Below, one piece after another: positions 35,378-45,409 of a stretch of DNA of 64,000 nucleotides. Origin of the DNA: DASUNP01 sp963728545 (GTDB lineage: Bacteria; Acidobacteriota; Blastocatellia; UBA7656); contig CAVSKO010000002.1 of the NCBI GenBank assembly GCA_963728545.1, forward strand, positions 5,270,001 to 5,334,000, in the 5' to 3' direction. The notes beneath the pieces were generated by a model. That model searched no databases, was not told the origin of the DNA, and saw nothing but the letters and a program-made list of their open reading frames with translations. The stretch's first letter is position 1; each line of letters starts with the position of its first letter. Both the position numbers and the translations under genes were made by a program.

Positions 35378-37684
35378 TCATCCCAACCCGACGCGGCGAG
35401 CAAGCTCTTGAAAGCGAGGGTCCTGGCGAAGGGTATCGAACCTCGGTTCCACTTTGAGGTAGACCAGAAACCCATATCGCTCTTCGTAAGATTTTTCCAG
35501 CAACTCGAAAGCCTGATCCGTCTGGCCCAGCGCCGCGTGAATTTGCGCGTTGAAATATGAGGGAATGTATCTCTGCTCTCCCATCTCGATGAGCTTGGCG
35601 ATTATGGCGTGAGCTTCCGCAACTCTCCCCGACGCCGCATAGACGTGTCCGAGCGCCGCTATCAATTCGGTGTCGCCCGCCAAGATCGAAAGCGTTTTTT
35701 GAAACTGCGCGATGGCCTCATCAAACATCCCTTTCTGCTCGTAGGTCTGACCCAGCCGCCTGTGCGCGAGAATAAAGTGCGGGTCCATCTCAAGCGCTTT
35801 TTTATAAGCCTCAATCGCCTCGTCATGCCTGCGCGAAAGATAATGAATCCAGCCAACATTCGTCATTATCGGCAGCGACAGCGGGTCAAGCTCTTGCGCC
35901 CGGTTTATCTCAGTTTCGGCTTCTTCCAACTTTTCCATGGCCGCAAGATAAAGCGCGTACCACAGATGCGCAGCCGCGTAACCGGGGTTAAGCTCGATTG
36001 ATCGCTTGAACTCGCGCTCGGCCTCCCCGAAGTTCCAATCGAAACCGAACATGACAAACGCCAGCGAGGCGTGCGCTTCGCCCACTCGCTCGTCAAGCTC
36101 AAGGGCGCGCTTGGCGGCGGCCTTAGCTTTTGGGAATGCCACTTTGGGCGCGAGCGCGCTGTAGCTTACGAGAATGTTGTAAGAGTCGGCCAGGCCCGCG
36201 TAAGCCAGCGCGTAGTTCGAGTCTACCGTTATAGCCTGCTCGAAGTACTGAATGCCTCTTTTCAAATCCTCTTCAATACGCCTGTTCCAATGGAAGCGGC
36301 CTTTCAGATAAAGCTGGTAAGCTTCGGTGTTCTCCGTGTGGCGCTTGGTCATGCGTTTTTTCTGCGCCCCGCTCAATTTCAATCTGAGCTTCTCGGATAT
36401 CTCTTTTGAAATCTCTTCTTCGAGAGTAAATATGTCGGCCATCTGACGGTTGTACTGCTCGCCCCAAAGCTGCGACCCGTCGAAAGCGTTAACCAGCTCC
36501 ACCTTGATGACAAGCATCTCGCCTCTTTTCACCACCCGCCCCGAAAGCACCGCACGGACATTAAGGTCGCGGCCCACTTCTCGCGGGTCGGATTCGCGTC
36601 CCTTGTAGCGGAAAACTGTGCTGCGAGCCATAACTCGAAGCTTGGGGATTTGTGACAGGTTATTGATAATGCTTTCCGTGATGCCGTCAGAAAGATAGTC
36701 GGCGTCGGGTTCGTTAGAGGCGTTGGCGAACGGGAGGATGGCGATTGAATCGATTGCCTTGCGCGTGCGAGCGCCGCCACCCGCAGCGGTCTGACGCCGC
36801 ACTTGCGAAGAGGTGAGAGCGCCGGTTTCGGCGTCGCGCTGGAGATTGCGAAGATCGGTCAACAAATCGCGCGTCAACTGGTAACGCCGCTCGCGGTCTT
36901 TCTCAAGGCATTTGCGGGTGATGCGCTCAAGCTCAGGAGGCACGCTGTAGTTGTATCGCGCAAGCGCCGGGGGCTCCTGGTGAACTATGAGGTCGATGAC
37001 CGCGGTTGAGCTTGAGCCTTCAAACGGCAATCGCCCGGTAATCATCTCGTACATAACAACGCCGAGACTAAAGAGGTCCGAGCGGCTGTCAACATCTTTG
37101 CCGAGCGCCTGTTCGGGCGACATGTACCAGACGGTGCCGACGACCGTGCCGAGTGAAGTCTGCTGGCCGAGCATCACGGTAGGCTCGTCTTCTTCACCCG
37201 CCTCGCCCACCTGCTCTGTCATCTTAGCCAGGCCAAAGTCCAGCACCTTGGCCAGCCCGCGCTCTGTGACCATCAAATTAGAGCTTTTGATGTCGCGATG
37301 AATGATTCCCAAATGGTGCGCTTCATCGAGCGCGTCCGTAACCTGACGCGCTATGTCTATGACATCTTTTATCGGAACCGGGCCGCGCTCAAGCCGCCGC
37401 GTGATAGTCTCGCCTTCGACATACTCCATGGCGATAAAATTCGAGCCTTCGTGCTCGCCAATATCATAAATCGCGGCAATGTTCGGCGAGCGAAGGGCTG
37501 AAGCGGCGCGAGCCTCTTTTAGAAAGCGAGCGCGGCGCTTAGGGTCGTACTGGAAAGAGGCGGGCAGGAACTTTAACGCCACCTGGCGACCCAGGCGGGT
37601 GTCTTCGGCGAGATAGACTTCGCCCATGCCGCCCGCGCCTAACGGCTTGACTATTCGATAATGAGAGACATTTCCTTCGATCAT
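35378..37684 (-). CDS. Ser/Thr kinase-TolB-like-TPR protein K3
   Basis: 768 residues, intact. Kinase domain 1-270 with GAGGMG at 16-21, Lys38 in VALKF, HRD ending at Asp131, DFGLAK at 149 and WYMSPEQALGK. A TolB-like domain spans about 305-435 (IDSIAILPFANASNEPDADY; VRAVLSGRVVKRGEM), and TPRs about 450-760 (NYALAYAGLADSYNILVS, YAAAHLWYALYLAAMEKL). Likely a cytoplasmic Hanks-type kinase signalling through TPR contacts; partner and substrate are unknown. It lies about 100 bases downstream of K4's end on the same strand. Confidence 0.88.
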   Translation of the reverse strand: MIEGNVSHYRIVKPLGAGGMGEVYLAEDTRLGRQVALKFLPASFQYDPKRRARFLKEARAASALRSPNIAAIYDIGEHEGSNFIAMEYVEGETITRRLERGPVPIKDVIDIARQVTDALDEAHHLGIIHRDIKSSNLMVTERGLAKVLDFGLAKMTEQVGEAGEEDEPTVMLGQQTSLGTVVGTVWYMSPEQALGKDVDSRSDLFSLGVVMYEMITGRLPFEGSSSTAVIDLIVHQEPPALARYNYSVPPELERITRKCLEKDRERRYQLTRDLLTDLRNLQRDAETGALTSSQVRRQTAAGGGARTRKAIDSIAILPFANASNEPDADYLSDGITESIINNLSQIPKLRVMARSTVFRYKGRESDPREVGRDLNVRAVLSGRVVKRGEMLVIKVELVNAFDGSQLWGEQYNRQMADIFTLEEEISKEISEKLRLKLSGAQKKRMTKRHTENTEAYQLYLKGRFHWNRRIEEDLKRGIQYFEQAITVDSNYALAYAGLADSYNILVSYSALAPKVAFPKAKAAAKRALELDERVGEAHASLAFVMFGFDWNFGEAEREFKRSIELNPGYAAAHLWYALYLAAMEKLEEAETEINRAQELDPLSLPIMTNVGWIHYLSRRHDEAIEAYKKALEMDPHFILAHRRLGQTYEQKGMFDEAIAQFQKTLSILAGDTELIAALGHVYAASGRVAEAHAIIAKLIEMGEQRYIPSYFNAQIHAALGQTDQAFELLEKSYEERYGFLVYLKVEPRFDTLRQDPRFQELARRVGLG

Positions 37685-37722
37685 CTGCTACCAACCCACG
37701 CGCCCAGGCTTTTGATTGTACG

Positions 37723-40125
37723 TTATGAGCCTGGCAATCCGATGCGTTTGAGCAGGGCGGCGAACCTGGGGTCGTCGCGGATAGTATCGAACGACGGTTC
37801 CACTTTTATGTGGACCAGAAACCCCGCTCGCTCTTCATAGGCCCGGTCAAGCCATTCAAACGCTTTGTCTTTCTCGCCGAGAGTAGCATAGAACTCGGCT
37901 ATGAAATAGGCCGGAAAATAACTCTCCTTCATTTGCTCCAGGGCTATGTCGAGCCGCTTTTGCCAGAACCCCCGCATCCCCGCCTCGCGGTAAGCCTCGC
38001 GGAGAGCGGCTATGATTTCGGGGGTTCCGCCCCACAAAACCAGGGCTTTCAAATACCCCTCGACGGCCTCATCAAATCTTCCGGTCATTTCGTAGAAGAA
38101 ACCGAGTCCTTCGTACGCCAGAAGGAAATTCGGGTCCAGCTCTATAGACTTCAAAGTCTCTTTTATGGCCCGGTCATACTGCCGCGTGTAGTAATAGGCC
38201 ATTGACATCGCGCCGCTTATCACCACCGACAGCGGGTCAAGCTCTTGCGCCCGCTTTATCTCTTTAATGGCTTCGTCAACCTTCTCCATCGTCAACAGAT
38301 AAAACCCGTACATATGGTGCGCGTTCGCGCAGCTCGGGTTCAACTCGATGGCCCGCTTGTACTCTCTTTCGGCTGCGGGCCAGTCCCACTCGTAGAAGAA
38401 CTTCGCGTTGGCGAGCGAGAGATGCGCCTCGGCGAGCCGCTCATCAATCTCAATGGCTTTCAGCGCCATCGCCGTCGCTTTTGGCAGCGCCTCTTGCGCG
38501 GTCAGGAAATTGAAATACCAGAGCGCGCCGTAAGTGTCGGACAAGCCCGAATACGCAAGCCCGAACTGGGGGTCTAAACTGATGGCCTGCTCGTAATACT
38601 CTATCGATTTGTTAAAGCCCTCTTCGGTCCACTTGTTCCAGTAGAAACGCCCTTTCAGATAAAGCTGGTAAGCTTCGGTGTTCTCCGTGTGGCGCTTGCT
38701 TAACTGCTTTTTCTCTTTGCCGCTCAGCTTCAATCGAAGCTTGTCCGATATTACGCTCGATATCTCTTCCTGAACCGCGAATATGTCGGCCAGCCGTCGG
38801 CTGTATTGCTCGCCCCACAACTGCGACCCGTCCACGACATCGACCAGCTCGGTCGAGATCAAAAGCATCTCGCCGCGATGAAGGACTCTGCCCGCCAGCA
38901 CCGCTCGCACGTCAAGGTCGCGCCCGACCTGTTGAGGGTCTACGGCTTTGCCTTTGTAACGATACATAGTGCTGCGGGCCATCACGCGCAATCGCGGGAG
39001 CTGTGACAGGTTATTTATTATCGTTTCCGTGATGCCGTCAGAAAGATAGTCGGCGTCGGGTTCGTTAGAGGCGTTGGCGAACGGGAGGATGGCGATTGAA
39101 TCGATTGCCTTGCGCGTGCGACGGCGGCGCGGGGCCGCATCCGAATGATGTATGCCCGAAGAGCTGTCTTCCGAGCGGGCCGCCACGTCGCCCGTGCTGC
39201 GGGACGCAAGCGCGCCGCTCGAAGAGTCGAGTTGAGCAGTCCGTATGAGGTTCGCTTCAAACTCCAGCGCCTGCTTCAGGTTTTTCAAATCTACGGCCAG
39301 GTCTTTGGCCGTTTGATAGCGCTCCTGTCTGTTTTTGCGCAAAGCCTTTGTGACCACCCATTCGAGGTTGGCCGGGACTTCTGCCGAGAAGCGCGCGAGC
39401 GGCGGCGGGTCGCGTTCCAGTATCGAGACGATCAGGTCGCTTGTCGTCGCGCCCTCGAAAGGTCGTTTGCCCGCCGTCATCTCGTACAGCACAACGCCGA
39501 GGCTGAATATATCGCTCCGCTGGTCGACCTCAAGCCCGCGCGCCTGTTCGGGCGACATGTAAGCGGCAGTCCCAAGCACGACGCCGGGCAGCGTCTCTTT
39601 GCCGAATAAGAGCGTGCGGCCCGATTTATCTTCGTCCATTTCTTTGCTGTGCTCGGCAAGCTGTTTCGCCAGGCCAAAGTCGAGTATCTTCACCAGCCCG
39701 CGCTCGGTAACTATCAGGTTAGAGCCTTTGATGTCGCGGTGAATGATCCCAATCGAGTGCGCCTCGTCGAGCGCGTCGGCCACTTGCGTTGCGATCTCTA
39801 TGGCCTCGCGCACGCTGAGGGGACCGCGCGCGAGTTTGTGCGAAAGCAACTCGCCTTCGACATATTCCATCACGATAAACAGAGAGTCTTCGTGCTCGCC
39901 GATGTCGTAAATAGCCGCTATGTTCGGCGAGCGAAGGGCTGAAGCGGCGCGAGCCTCTTTCAGGAAGCGAGCGCGGCGGTCAGGGTCGTATTGGTAAGAG
40001 GCGGGAAGAAACTTTAATGCCACTTTCCGACCGAGGCGCGTGTCTTCGGCGAGGTAGACTTCGCCCATCCCGCCCGCGCCGAGCTTGTCGAGTATGCGGT
40101 AATGAGAAATCTTTTCCGGGATCAA
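37723..40125 (-). CDS. Ser/Thr kinase-TolB-like-TPR protein K4 (first of the set)
   Basis: 800 residues, intact. Starts at TTG 40125 with AAGGTAAG upstream. The kinase motifs are complete: GAGGMG 16-21, Lys38, IIHRDIKGSN (Asp131), DFGLAK (149), AAYMSPEQARG. A longer linker (about residues 285-340, Ser-rich) separates it from the TolB-like domain (IDSIAILPFANASNEPDADY), which shares a 98-bp identical DNA block with K3 (39024-39121 vs 36673-36770). TPRs fill the C-terminal half. As the most upstream gene it may share a promoter with the other three. Confidence 0.87.
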   Translation of the reverse strand: MIPEKISHYRILDKLGAGGMGEVYLAEDTRLGRKVALKFLPASYQYDPDRRARFLKEARAASALRSPNIAAIYDIGEHEDSLFIVMEYVEGELLSHKLARGPLSVREAIEIATQVADALDEAHSIGIIHRDIKGSNLIVTERGLVKILDFGLAKQLAEHSKEMDEDKSGRTLLFGKETLPGVVLGTAAYMSPEQARGLEVDQRSDIFSLGVVLYEMTAGKRPFEGATTSDLIVSILERDPPPLARFSAEVPANLEWVVTKALRKNRQERYQTAKDLAVDLKNLKQALEFEANLIRTAQLDSSSGALASRSTGDVAARSEDSSSGIHHSDAAPRRRRTRKAIDSIAILPFANASNEPDADYLSDGITETIINNLSQLPRLRVMARSTMYRYKGKAVDPQQVGRDLDVRAVLAGRVLHRGEMLLISTELVDVVDGSQLWGEQYSRRLADIFAVQEEISSVISDKLRLKLSGKEKKQLSKRHTENTEAYQLYLKGRFYWNKWTEEGFNKSIEYYEQAISLDPQFGLAYSGLSDTYGALWYFNFLTAQEALPKATAMALKAIEIDERLAEAHLSLANAKFFYEWDWPAAEREYKRAIELNPSCANAHHMYGFYLLTMEKVDEAIKEIKRAQELDPLSVVISGAMSMAYYYTRQYDRAIKETLKSIELDPNFLLAYEGLGFFYEMTGRFDEAVEGYLKALVLWGGTPEIIAALREAYREAGMRGFWQKRLDIALEQMKESYFPAYFIAEFYATLGEKDKAFEWLDRAYEERAGFLVHIKVEPSFDTIRDDPRFAALLKRIGLPGS

Positions 40126-40161
40126 CAGTCTTACCTTGCGACTAAGTAAATTCTCTTCACG

Positions 40162-40755
40162 TTATTCGGACTCTTCATCATCATCCGTAGAGAAGAACTC
40201 TTTGTCTTCTTCAATGACTCGTTTTTCGAATCGGGTAATAATGTAGACCGTGATGACGATTATGGCGGCCACCAGTAATATGACTTGAATTCGTTTCAAA
40301 TCGCCTATCAGGGTGCTGATGCCGCTTGCGAAGGTGTAGCCCAGCCCCGCGAGCACGGCGACCCACACGGCGCAGCTTGCCAGCGTCAACCACGCGAATC
40401 TTAAATATCCGAAATGGGCCAGCCCCCAAAAGATGGCGCTCGTAGTCCTCAGCCCATAGATATATTTCACGATGAAGACCGACAGCACCCCGAACTTTTG
40501 CATGAGCTTTTCGATTCGGGGCCGCGCCCGCTTAAAGAAGCGCGAGTTGCTCGCCCGCTCGCGAAAACGCGCGCCGATCCAGTAGCTGATCGAATCGCCG
40601 ACAAACCCTCCAGCCGTCCCCACCAGCAGCGCTTCTCCGAAGGTGAAAGCTCCTGCCCGCGCCAGCACTCCCGCCAGCAGCAACGTCAGATCACCCTCGA
40701 TCATCGCGCCGAAAAACACCGCCCATAGCCCGTATCTTTGCAGTAGCTCGTCCAT
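40162..40755 (-). CDS. DedA/SNARE-associated family membrane protein
   Basis: A polytopic inner-membrane protein of the DedA family, members of which help move undecaprenyl phosphate or lipids across the membrane. FGAMIEGDLTLLLAGVLARAG carries the family's acidic pair, and RFFKRARPRIEKLMQKFG with FIVKYIYGLRTTSAIFWG is the conserved central loop with its Arg. An acidic C-terminal tail follows. Start ATG 40755 (or the TTG just before) has no ribosome site: a 7-bp repeat array begins 3 bases upstream. Confidence 0.85.
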   Translation of the reverse strand: MDELLQRYGLWAVFFGAMIEGDLTLLLAGVLARAGAFTFGEALLVGTAGGFVGDSISYWIGARFRERASNSRFFKRARPRIEKLMQKFGVLSVFIVKYIYGLRTTSAIFWGLAHFGYLRFAWLTLASCAVWVAVLAGLGYTFASGISTLIGDLKRIQVILLVAAIIVITVYIITRFEKRVIEEDKEFFSTDDDEESE

Positions 40756-40757
40756 CA

Positions 40758-40852
40758 AATAGTTTCTAGTTTCTGGTTTCCACGACCGAAGATGCGCCTT
40801 CGGCGCGCGGCGGTTTCTGGTTTATAGCCGCGTCTCTTTAACCAGAAACTAC
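40758..40852. repeat. 7-bp-period repeat (TAGTTTC/TGGTTTC) abutting dedA
   Basis: TAGTTTC, TAGTTTC, TGGTTTC in tandem (40760-40780), a further GGTTTCTGGTTTA, and an inverse copy (ACCAGAAACTA, 40841-40851). The GCGCCTTCGGCGCGC hairpin lies between. Confidence 0.6.
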
Positions 40853-40989
40853 GAATACCTTTTGGGCCTGTGGATTTTAGCGCACTTTGCAGGAATTAAC
40901 AGTAGCGGAATCGCTTTTTGAAATTTGCCTGGGGTTTCGGGAGCGAGAGGAAGGATCACGGCTCCATACCGGACACGCCACTTTTATCA

Positions 40990-42267
40990 CTATGGCTGCT
41001 GCGCCGATCTGCTCGCACAGAGGGCGGCCCGTTCGAGCAGCAGATGGCGCTCGCGCGCGTTCCGAGTAAGCGACGCCGCGCGCTCGAACTCCGCGCGGGC
41101 CTCGTAGAAGCGACCGAGCTTTGTGAGGAGGTCACCGCGCACGCTCGGCAAGAGATAATAGTCCTTGAGAGAACGCTCGGAGGTCAGCTGATCAACGATC
41201 TCAAGGCCCGCTGCCGGACCGAATGCCATCGCGACCGCGACCGCGCGATTCAGATCCACGACCGGCGACGGCGCAATCTGGGCGAGCGCGTCGTAGAGCG
41301 CCGCGATGCGTTCCCAGTCCGTTTCCTCTGCCGTGCGCGCCCGCGCGTGACAGGCGGCGATTGCGGCCTGGAGCGCGTACGGGCCGAGAGAGCCGCCTAA
41401 GCGTTCGGCCCGCTCAAGCGCCGCAAGACCGCGATTGATCAGTATGTAATTCCAGCGGGCGCGGTTTTGATCGAGGAGCAAGATCGGTTCTCCTGACGGG
41501 CCGGTCCGCGCCGCCGAGCGAGACGCCTGTATTTCCATGAGCGCGACAAGCCCGTGGACTTCCGGCTCCTGCGGAGTAAGCTCGGCCAGGATGCGCCCAA
41601 GACGCAGCGCCTCCTCGCAAAGCGCAGGCCGCATCCAATCGTCGCCGGCGGTTGCTGAGTAGCCCTCGTTGAAGATCAGGTAGATAACTTCGAGCACCGA
41701 AGACAGGCGGGCGGTGAACTCGGCCCCGCGAGGAACCTCGAACGGGACGCGAGCCTCGGAGAGTGTCCGCTTGGCCCGGACAATTCTCTGGGCGAGGGTC
41801 GGCTCGGAGACGAGAAAGGCGCGCGCGATCTCTTCGGTCGTCAAGCCTCCGAGCAATCGGAGCGTAAGCGCAACGCGCGCCTCTTGGGATAGCACAGGGT
41901 GACAGGCCGTGAAGACTAAGCGCAAAAGGTCGTCGCCGATATCATCCTCCATCGCATTGTCAAAATCTGCCACGGCCATCTCTTGTCGGGCCTCAATCTC
42001 GCGACCAAGCTCCTCGTGCTTGCGCTCAAGCAGTTTGCCTCGCCGCCAGAGATCGAGCGCGCGATTCTTCGCGGCCGTCATCAGCCAGGCTCCCGGTTTT
42101 TCCGGGATGCCCGACTCCGGCCACCGCTCAAGCGCGGCGATGAAAGCGTCTTGTGCGAGATCTTCGGCCAGCCCGATGTCGCGCACAATCCGCGCGAGAC
42201 TGGCGATGAGCCTGGCCGATTCGATCCTCCAAACAGCCTCGATCATGCGATGCGTATCAGTAGCCAT
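40990..42267 (-). CDS. ECF42-type RNA polymerase sigma factor with C-terminal TPR-like extension
   Basis: 425 residues, far longer than an ordinary ECF factor. The N-terminal 190 residues are sigma regions 2 and 4 (IGLAEDLAQDAFIAALERW; LLGGLTTEEIARAFLVSEPTLAQRIVRAKRTL). The C-terminal 230 residues are a helical SigJ/ECF42-type extension (FNEGYSATAGDDWMRPALCEEALRL; LNRAVAVAMAFGPAAGLEIVDQL). The neighbouring gene encodes a DGPFAET protein, the established partner type for ECF42, which supports the assignment. No anti-sigma factor is adjacent. Confidence 0.87.
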   Translation of the reverse strand: MATDTHRMIEAVWRIESARLIASLARIVRDIGLAEDLAQDAFIAALERWPESGIPEKPGAWLMTAAKNRALDLWRRGKLLERKHEELGREIEARQEMAVADFDNAMEDDIGDDLLRLVFTACHPVLSQEARVALTLRLLGGLTTEEIARAFLVSEPTLAQRIVRAKRTLSEARVPFEVPRGAEFTARLSSVLEVIYLIFNEGYSATAGDDWMRPALCEEALRLGRILAELTPQEPEVHGLVALMEIQASRSAARTGPSGEPILLLDQNRARWNYILINRGLAALERAERLGGSLGPYALQAAIAACHARARTAEETDWERIAALYDALAQIAPSPVVDLNRAVAVAMAFGPAAGLEIVDQLTSERSLKDYYLLPSVRGDLLTKLGRFYEARAEFERAASLTRNARERHLLLERAALCASRSAQQP

Positions 42268-42318
42268 AACGATAACTAAAGATATAAGTCTATCAGCGCA
42301 TGCCGAGGCGCGCGACCA

Positions 42319-42735
42319 TTACTTCTTTGCTTCTATCTGCGCGCGCAGGCGCGCCTCTTGCTCTCTGAGTTCGGGTGTCAACTCTGCGCCGAAATCTTCC
42401 GTCTCAAACACCTGGCGAATCTCGACTTCGCCCTCCTGGAAGGGAGAGCGCTTGAGCCATTCTATAGCCTCTTCCAGCGACTTCACTTGCCACAGCCAGA
42501 ATCCCGCGATTAGCTCTTTCGTTTCGGCGAAAGGCCCGTCGATCACGCTACGCTTCTCTCCTGAGAACTTGACGCGCGCGCCCTTCGAGCTTGGGTGAAG
42601 CCCCTCGCCCGCAAGCATCACGCCAGCCTTCACCAACTCTTCGTTGTACTTACCCATCTCAGTAAGGATCTTCTCGTCCGGCATAATGCCCGCTTCTGAG
42701 TCCTCATTAGCCTTGACTAGAACCATAACTCGCAT
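42319..42735 (-). CDS. YCII/DGPF-domain protein
   Basis: 138 residues with the hallmark DGPFAETKELIAGFW and FRVMVLVKANEDSE-type start (MRVMVLVKANEDSEAG). Proteins of this type accompany ECF42 sigma factors, and their molecular function is not settled. ATG 42735 follows AAGGAG. It is upstream of, and 51 bases from, the sigma gene on the same strand, so one operon is likely. The C-terminus has an extra charged helix (LTPELREQEARLRAQIEAKK). Confidence 0.85.
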   Translation of the reverse strand: MRVMVLVKANEDSEAGIMPDEKILTEMGKYNEELVKAGVMLAGEGLHPSSKGARVKFSGEKRSVIDGPFAETKELIAGFWLWQVKSLEEAIEWLKRSPFQEGEVEIRQVFETEDFGAELTPELREQEARLRAQIEAKK

Positions 42736-42875
42736 CGTAAATTCTCCTTATCAAATTAAATTTAGAGCCGGGTTCCTGTGTTGACCCTCGCTCTATTATG
42801 ACGACGAACGAGAATACGCGATATCAACATCTCGGGAAAAATTCTTTTCCGTAAGCCGGAATGAGGGAGGGGAGA

Positions 42876-45386
42876 ATGGGACAATATCTAGAAACCTTGC
42901 TACAGGATCTGCGTTACAGCGCGCGAGTGCTACTGAAAAAACCCGTATTTACTTTAATCGCCATCATTACATTGGCGCTCGGCATCGGCGCGAACACGGC
43001 GATCTTCAGCGTGGTACAGACCGTACTCTTGCAGCCGCTGCCTTTTAGCGAGCAAGAGCGGCTGGTCGTCATATGGAAGAATGATGAGGCTACAAAGCAT
43101 CCGTTCGTCGAGGTATCGATCCCGGAGTTCAATGACTGGCAGGGTCAAAGCCAGGTCTTTGAACATCTGGCGGCGATGACGACAACGATTAATGGTTTTG
43201 GCTACACGTTGATCGGGCGAGACGAACCGGTGCAAATCGAGACGGCCAGAGTCTCGGCAGATTTTTTCGCAACCCTTGGCGTCAGGCCCGCGCTGGGGCG
43301 CGCCTTCACAGCAGACGAAGACCGTCCCGGCGCTGCTCGCACGGTCGTCATCAGCCATCGCTTGTGGCAACGTCGCTTCAATGCCGACCCCGATCTTGTA
43401 GGGCGGATGATCGCGCTCACTGACGGGGGAAGAGAGGCGGCGTTTGACGCGGCGTTTAATCCCGGCAAAGCGGCGCAAACGAACACGCAGAACGATACCG
43501 GCTTCACGGTTGTCGGGGTGATGCCTGCCGAATTTGAGTTTCCGAAAGGCGCTGATGCCTGGATGCCGCTCTCGGCTGTGAGCGGAAGATGGGCGGTTGA
43601 GAATCGAGTGGGATGGCTGCAAGCTGTCGGACGGTTGAAACCTGCTGTGACACGCGAGCGGGCGCAGGCCGAGCTGGACACAATCATCGCGCAGGTTGCT
43701 GCCGATCACCCGGAGACCAGCGCCGGCGGGCAGCGGTCTGTAATCACGCCGCTGGCTGCGCACCTGTTCGGCGATGCGCGGCTGGCGCTTTATCTGTTGC
43801 TTGCGGCCACCGCCTTGTTGCTGCTCATTGCCTGCGCAAATATCGCCAACCTGTTGCTGACCCGAGCGACCTCGCGGCGCAAAGAGATCGCGCTACGGGC
43901 CGCACTCGGAGCCAGCCGCAGTCGGGTCGTGCGGCAACTGATGACCGAAAGCCTGGTTTTGGCAATCGCCGGGAGCGGGCTGGGAATACTGCTGGCTTAT
44001 TGGCTTATCGAACTGCTCTCCGGCCTCGTCCCAACTGACATACCGCGCATCGAGGCGGTTGAGATCAATGTTCCGGTGCTGCTTTTCACCTGTGGCCTCA
44101 CGCTGCTGGCGGCATTTGTGTGCGGCCTCGCCCCGTCGTTCTTCGCGTCAAAGGTAAACCTTAACGAAGCGCTCAACGCCGGAAGCAGCAAGGTTGCCGG
44201 TGATCAACGAGGCAATCGCTTACGCGGCGCGCTGGTAATTACAGAGATCGCCGTGACTCTAGTGCTGCTCATTGGCGCGGGGCTTATCTCGCGCAGCTTC
44301 TTAAACCTGCGGCAGGTCGATCTGGGATTCGACCCGCACAATGTCCTGACATTTCAGCTCAGATTGCACGGCAAGCAGTATGCAGAGGCCGAGAGGGCCA
44401 GAGACTATTTCCAGGCGTTGCTCGAACGACTTGAGGCGCAGCCGGGAGTTACTGCGGCGGGCGCCATTCTGATTCGCCCGCTTGAGGGGAATATCGGGTG
44501 GGATGTGGGATTCTCAACCGAGGGACAGTCACCGGACGAGATAAAGCAGAACGCCATACTGAACTGTGAATCGATCACGCCACACTACTTTCGCTCAATC
44601 GGCATTCCGCTCAAAGGGGGGCGCGAGTTTAACGAACAGGACGACGCGGATGCGCCGAAGGTAGTAATCATCAACGAAACGATGGCGCAAACCATCTTCG
44701 CCCCCGGGGTTGATCCCATAGGCAAGCGCATCAATGTGGGCGGTCACGGATGGTCTACGATTGTCGGGATTGCGGGAGATGCGCGTTACCGCGAACTGAG
44801 AAAAGGCCGCTTCGACGTGTACGTGCCTTACCGACAATTCGCCTTCCCGCCCATGTACGTGACGATTCGCACTGAATCCGAGCCGTCGTCGTTTGTTCCG
44901 ATAGTCCGGCGCGAGATGGCCGCGCTTGATCCCGATCAAGCTATGACGAGCGTGATGACGATGGAGCAGATTGTCTCCGCCGCGCTCGTGCGACCACGTT
45001 TCAACGCGCTCTTGCTCAACGTCCTGTCGGTAGTGGCGGCGATTCTTGCAATGGTAGGGATTTACGGTGTGATTTCGTACTCGGTCACCGAGCGCACGCA
45101 CGAGATCGGCATCCGCCTGGCGTTGGGCGCGCGAGGTGGGGACATGCTAAAGCTGGTGATCGGGCAAGGAATGAAATTGACTACCACGGGTTTGGCAATC
45201 GGATTGCTCGCGTCATTTGTATTGATGCGGTTGCTGGAAAGCCTGCTGTTTGGCGTCAGCACGACCGACCCGCTGACATACGCGGCGATAGCCTTCATGC
45301 TGACCGGCGTCGCGCTTTTGGCTTGCTATCTGCCCGCGCGCAGAGCGGCAAAGGTCGATCCGCTGATCGCACTCAGACACGAGTAA
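42876..45386 (+). CDS. ADOP-type ABC-transporter permease (MacB_PCD/FtsX, duplicated)
   Basis: A large inner-membrane permease without its own ATPase, of the acidobacterial duplicated orphan permease type. 836 residues from ATG 42876, chosen because GGAGGGGAG precedes it (ATG 42861 lies inside the ribosome site). Layout: a cytoplasmic start LLQDLRYSARVLLKKP, membrane helix TLIAIITLALGIGANTAIFS, a large periplasmic domain, an FtsX block of three helices (AATALLLLIACANIANLLLTRA, etc.), then a second periplasmic domain and a second FtsX block ending PARRAAKVDPLIALRHE. Substrate and partner ATPase are unknown; no ABC ATPase lies nearby. Confidence 0.9.
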   Translation: MGQYLETLLQDLRYSARVLLKKPVFTLIAIITLALGIGANTAIFSVVQTVLLQPLPFSEQERLVVIWKNDEATKHPFVEVSIPEFNDWQGQSQVFEHLAAMTTTINGFGYTLIGRDEPVQIETARVSADFFATLGVRPALGRAFTADEDRPGAARTVVISHRLWQRRFNADPDLVGRMIALTDGGREAAFDAAFNPGKAAQTNTQNDTGFTVVGVMPAEFEFPKGADAWMPLSAVSGRWAVENRVGWLQAVGRLKPAVTRERAQAELDTIIAQVAADHPETSAGGQRSVITPLAAHLFGDARLALYLLLAATALLLLIACANIANLLLTRATSRRKEIALRAALGASRSRVVRQLMTESLVLAIAGSGLGILLAYWLIELLSGLVPTDIPRIEAVEINVPVLLFTCGLTLLAAFVCGLAPSFFASKVNLNEALNAGSSKVAGDQRGNRLRGALVITEIAVTLVLLIGAGLISRSFLNLRQVDLGFDPHNVLTFQLRLHGKQYAEAERARDYFQALLERLEAQPGVTAAGAILIRPLEGNIGWDVGFSTEGQSPDEIKQNAILNCESITPHYFRSIGIPLKGGREFNEQDDADAPKVVIINETMAQTIFAPGVDPIGKRINVGGHGWSTIVGIAGDARYRELRKGRFDVYVPYRQFAFPPMYVTIRTESEPSSFVPIVRREMAALDPDQAMTSVMTMEQIVSAALVRPRFNALLLNVLSVVAAILAMVGIYGVISYSVTERTHEIGIRLALGARGGDMLKLVIGQGMKLTTTGLAIGLLASFVLMRLLESLLFGVSTTDPLTYAAIAFMLTGVALLACYLPARRAAKVDPLIALRHE

Positions 45387-45409
45387 GTTTAGAGGGAATG
45401 AAAGAAGAT

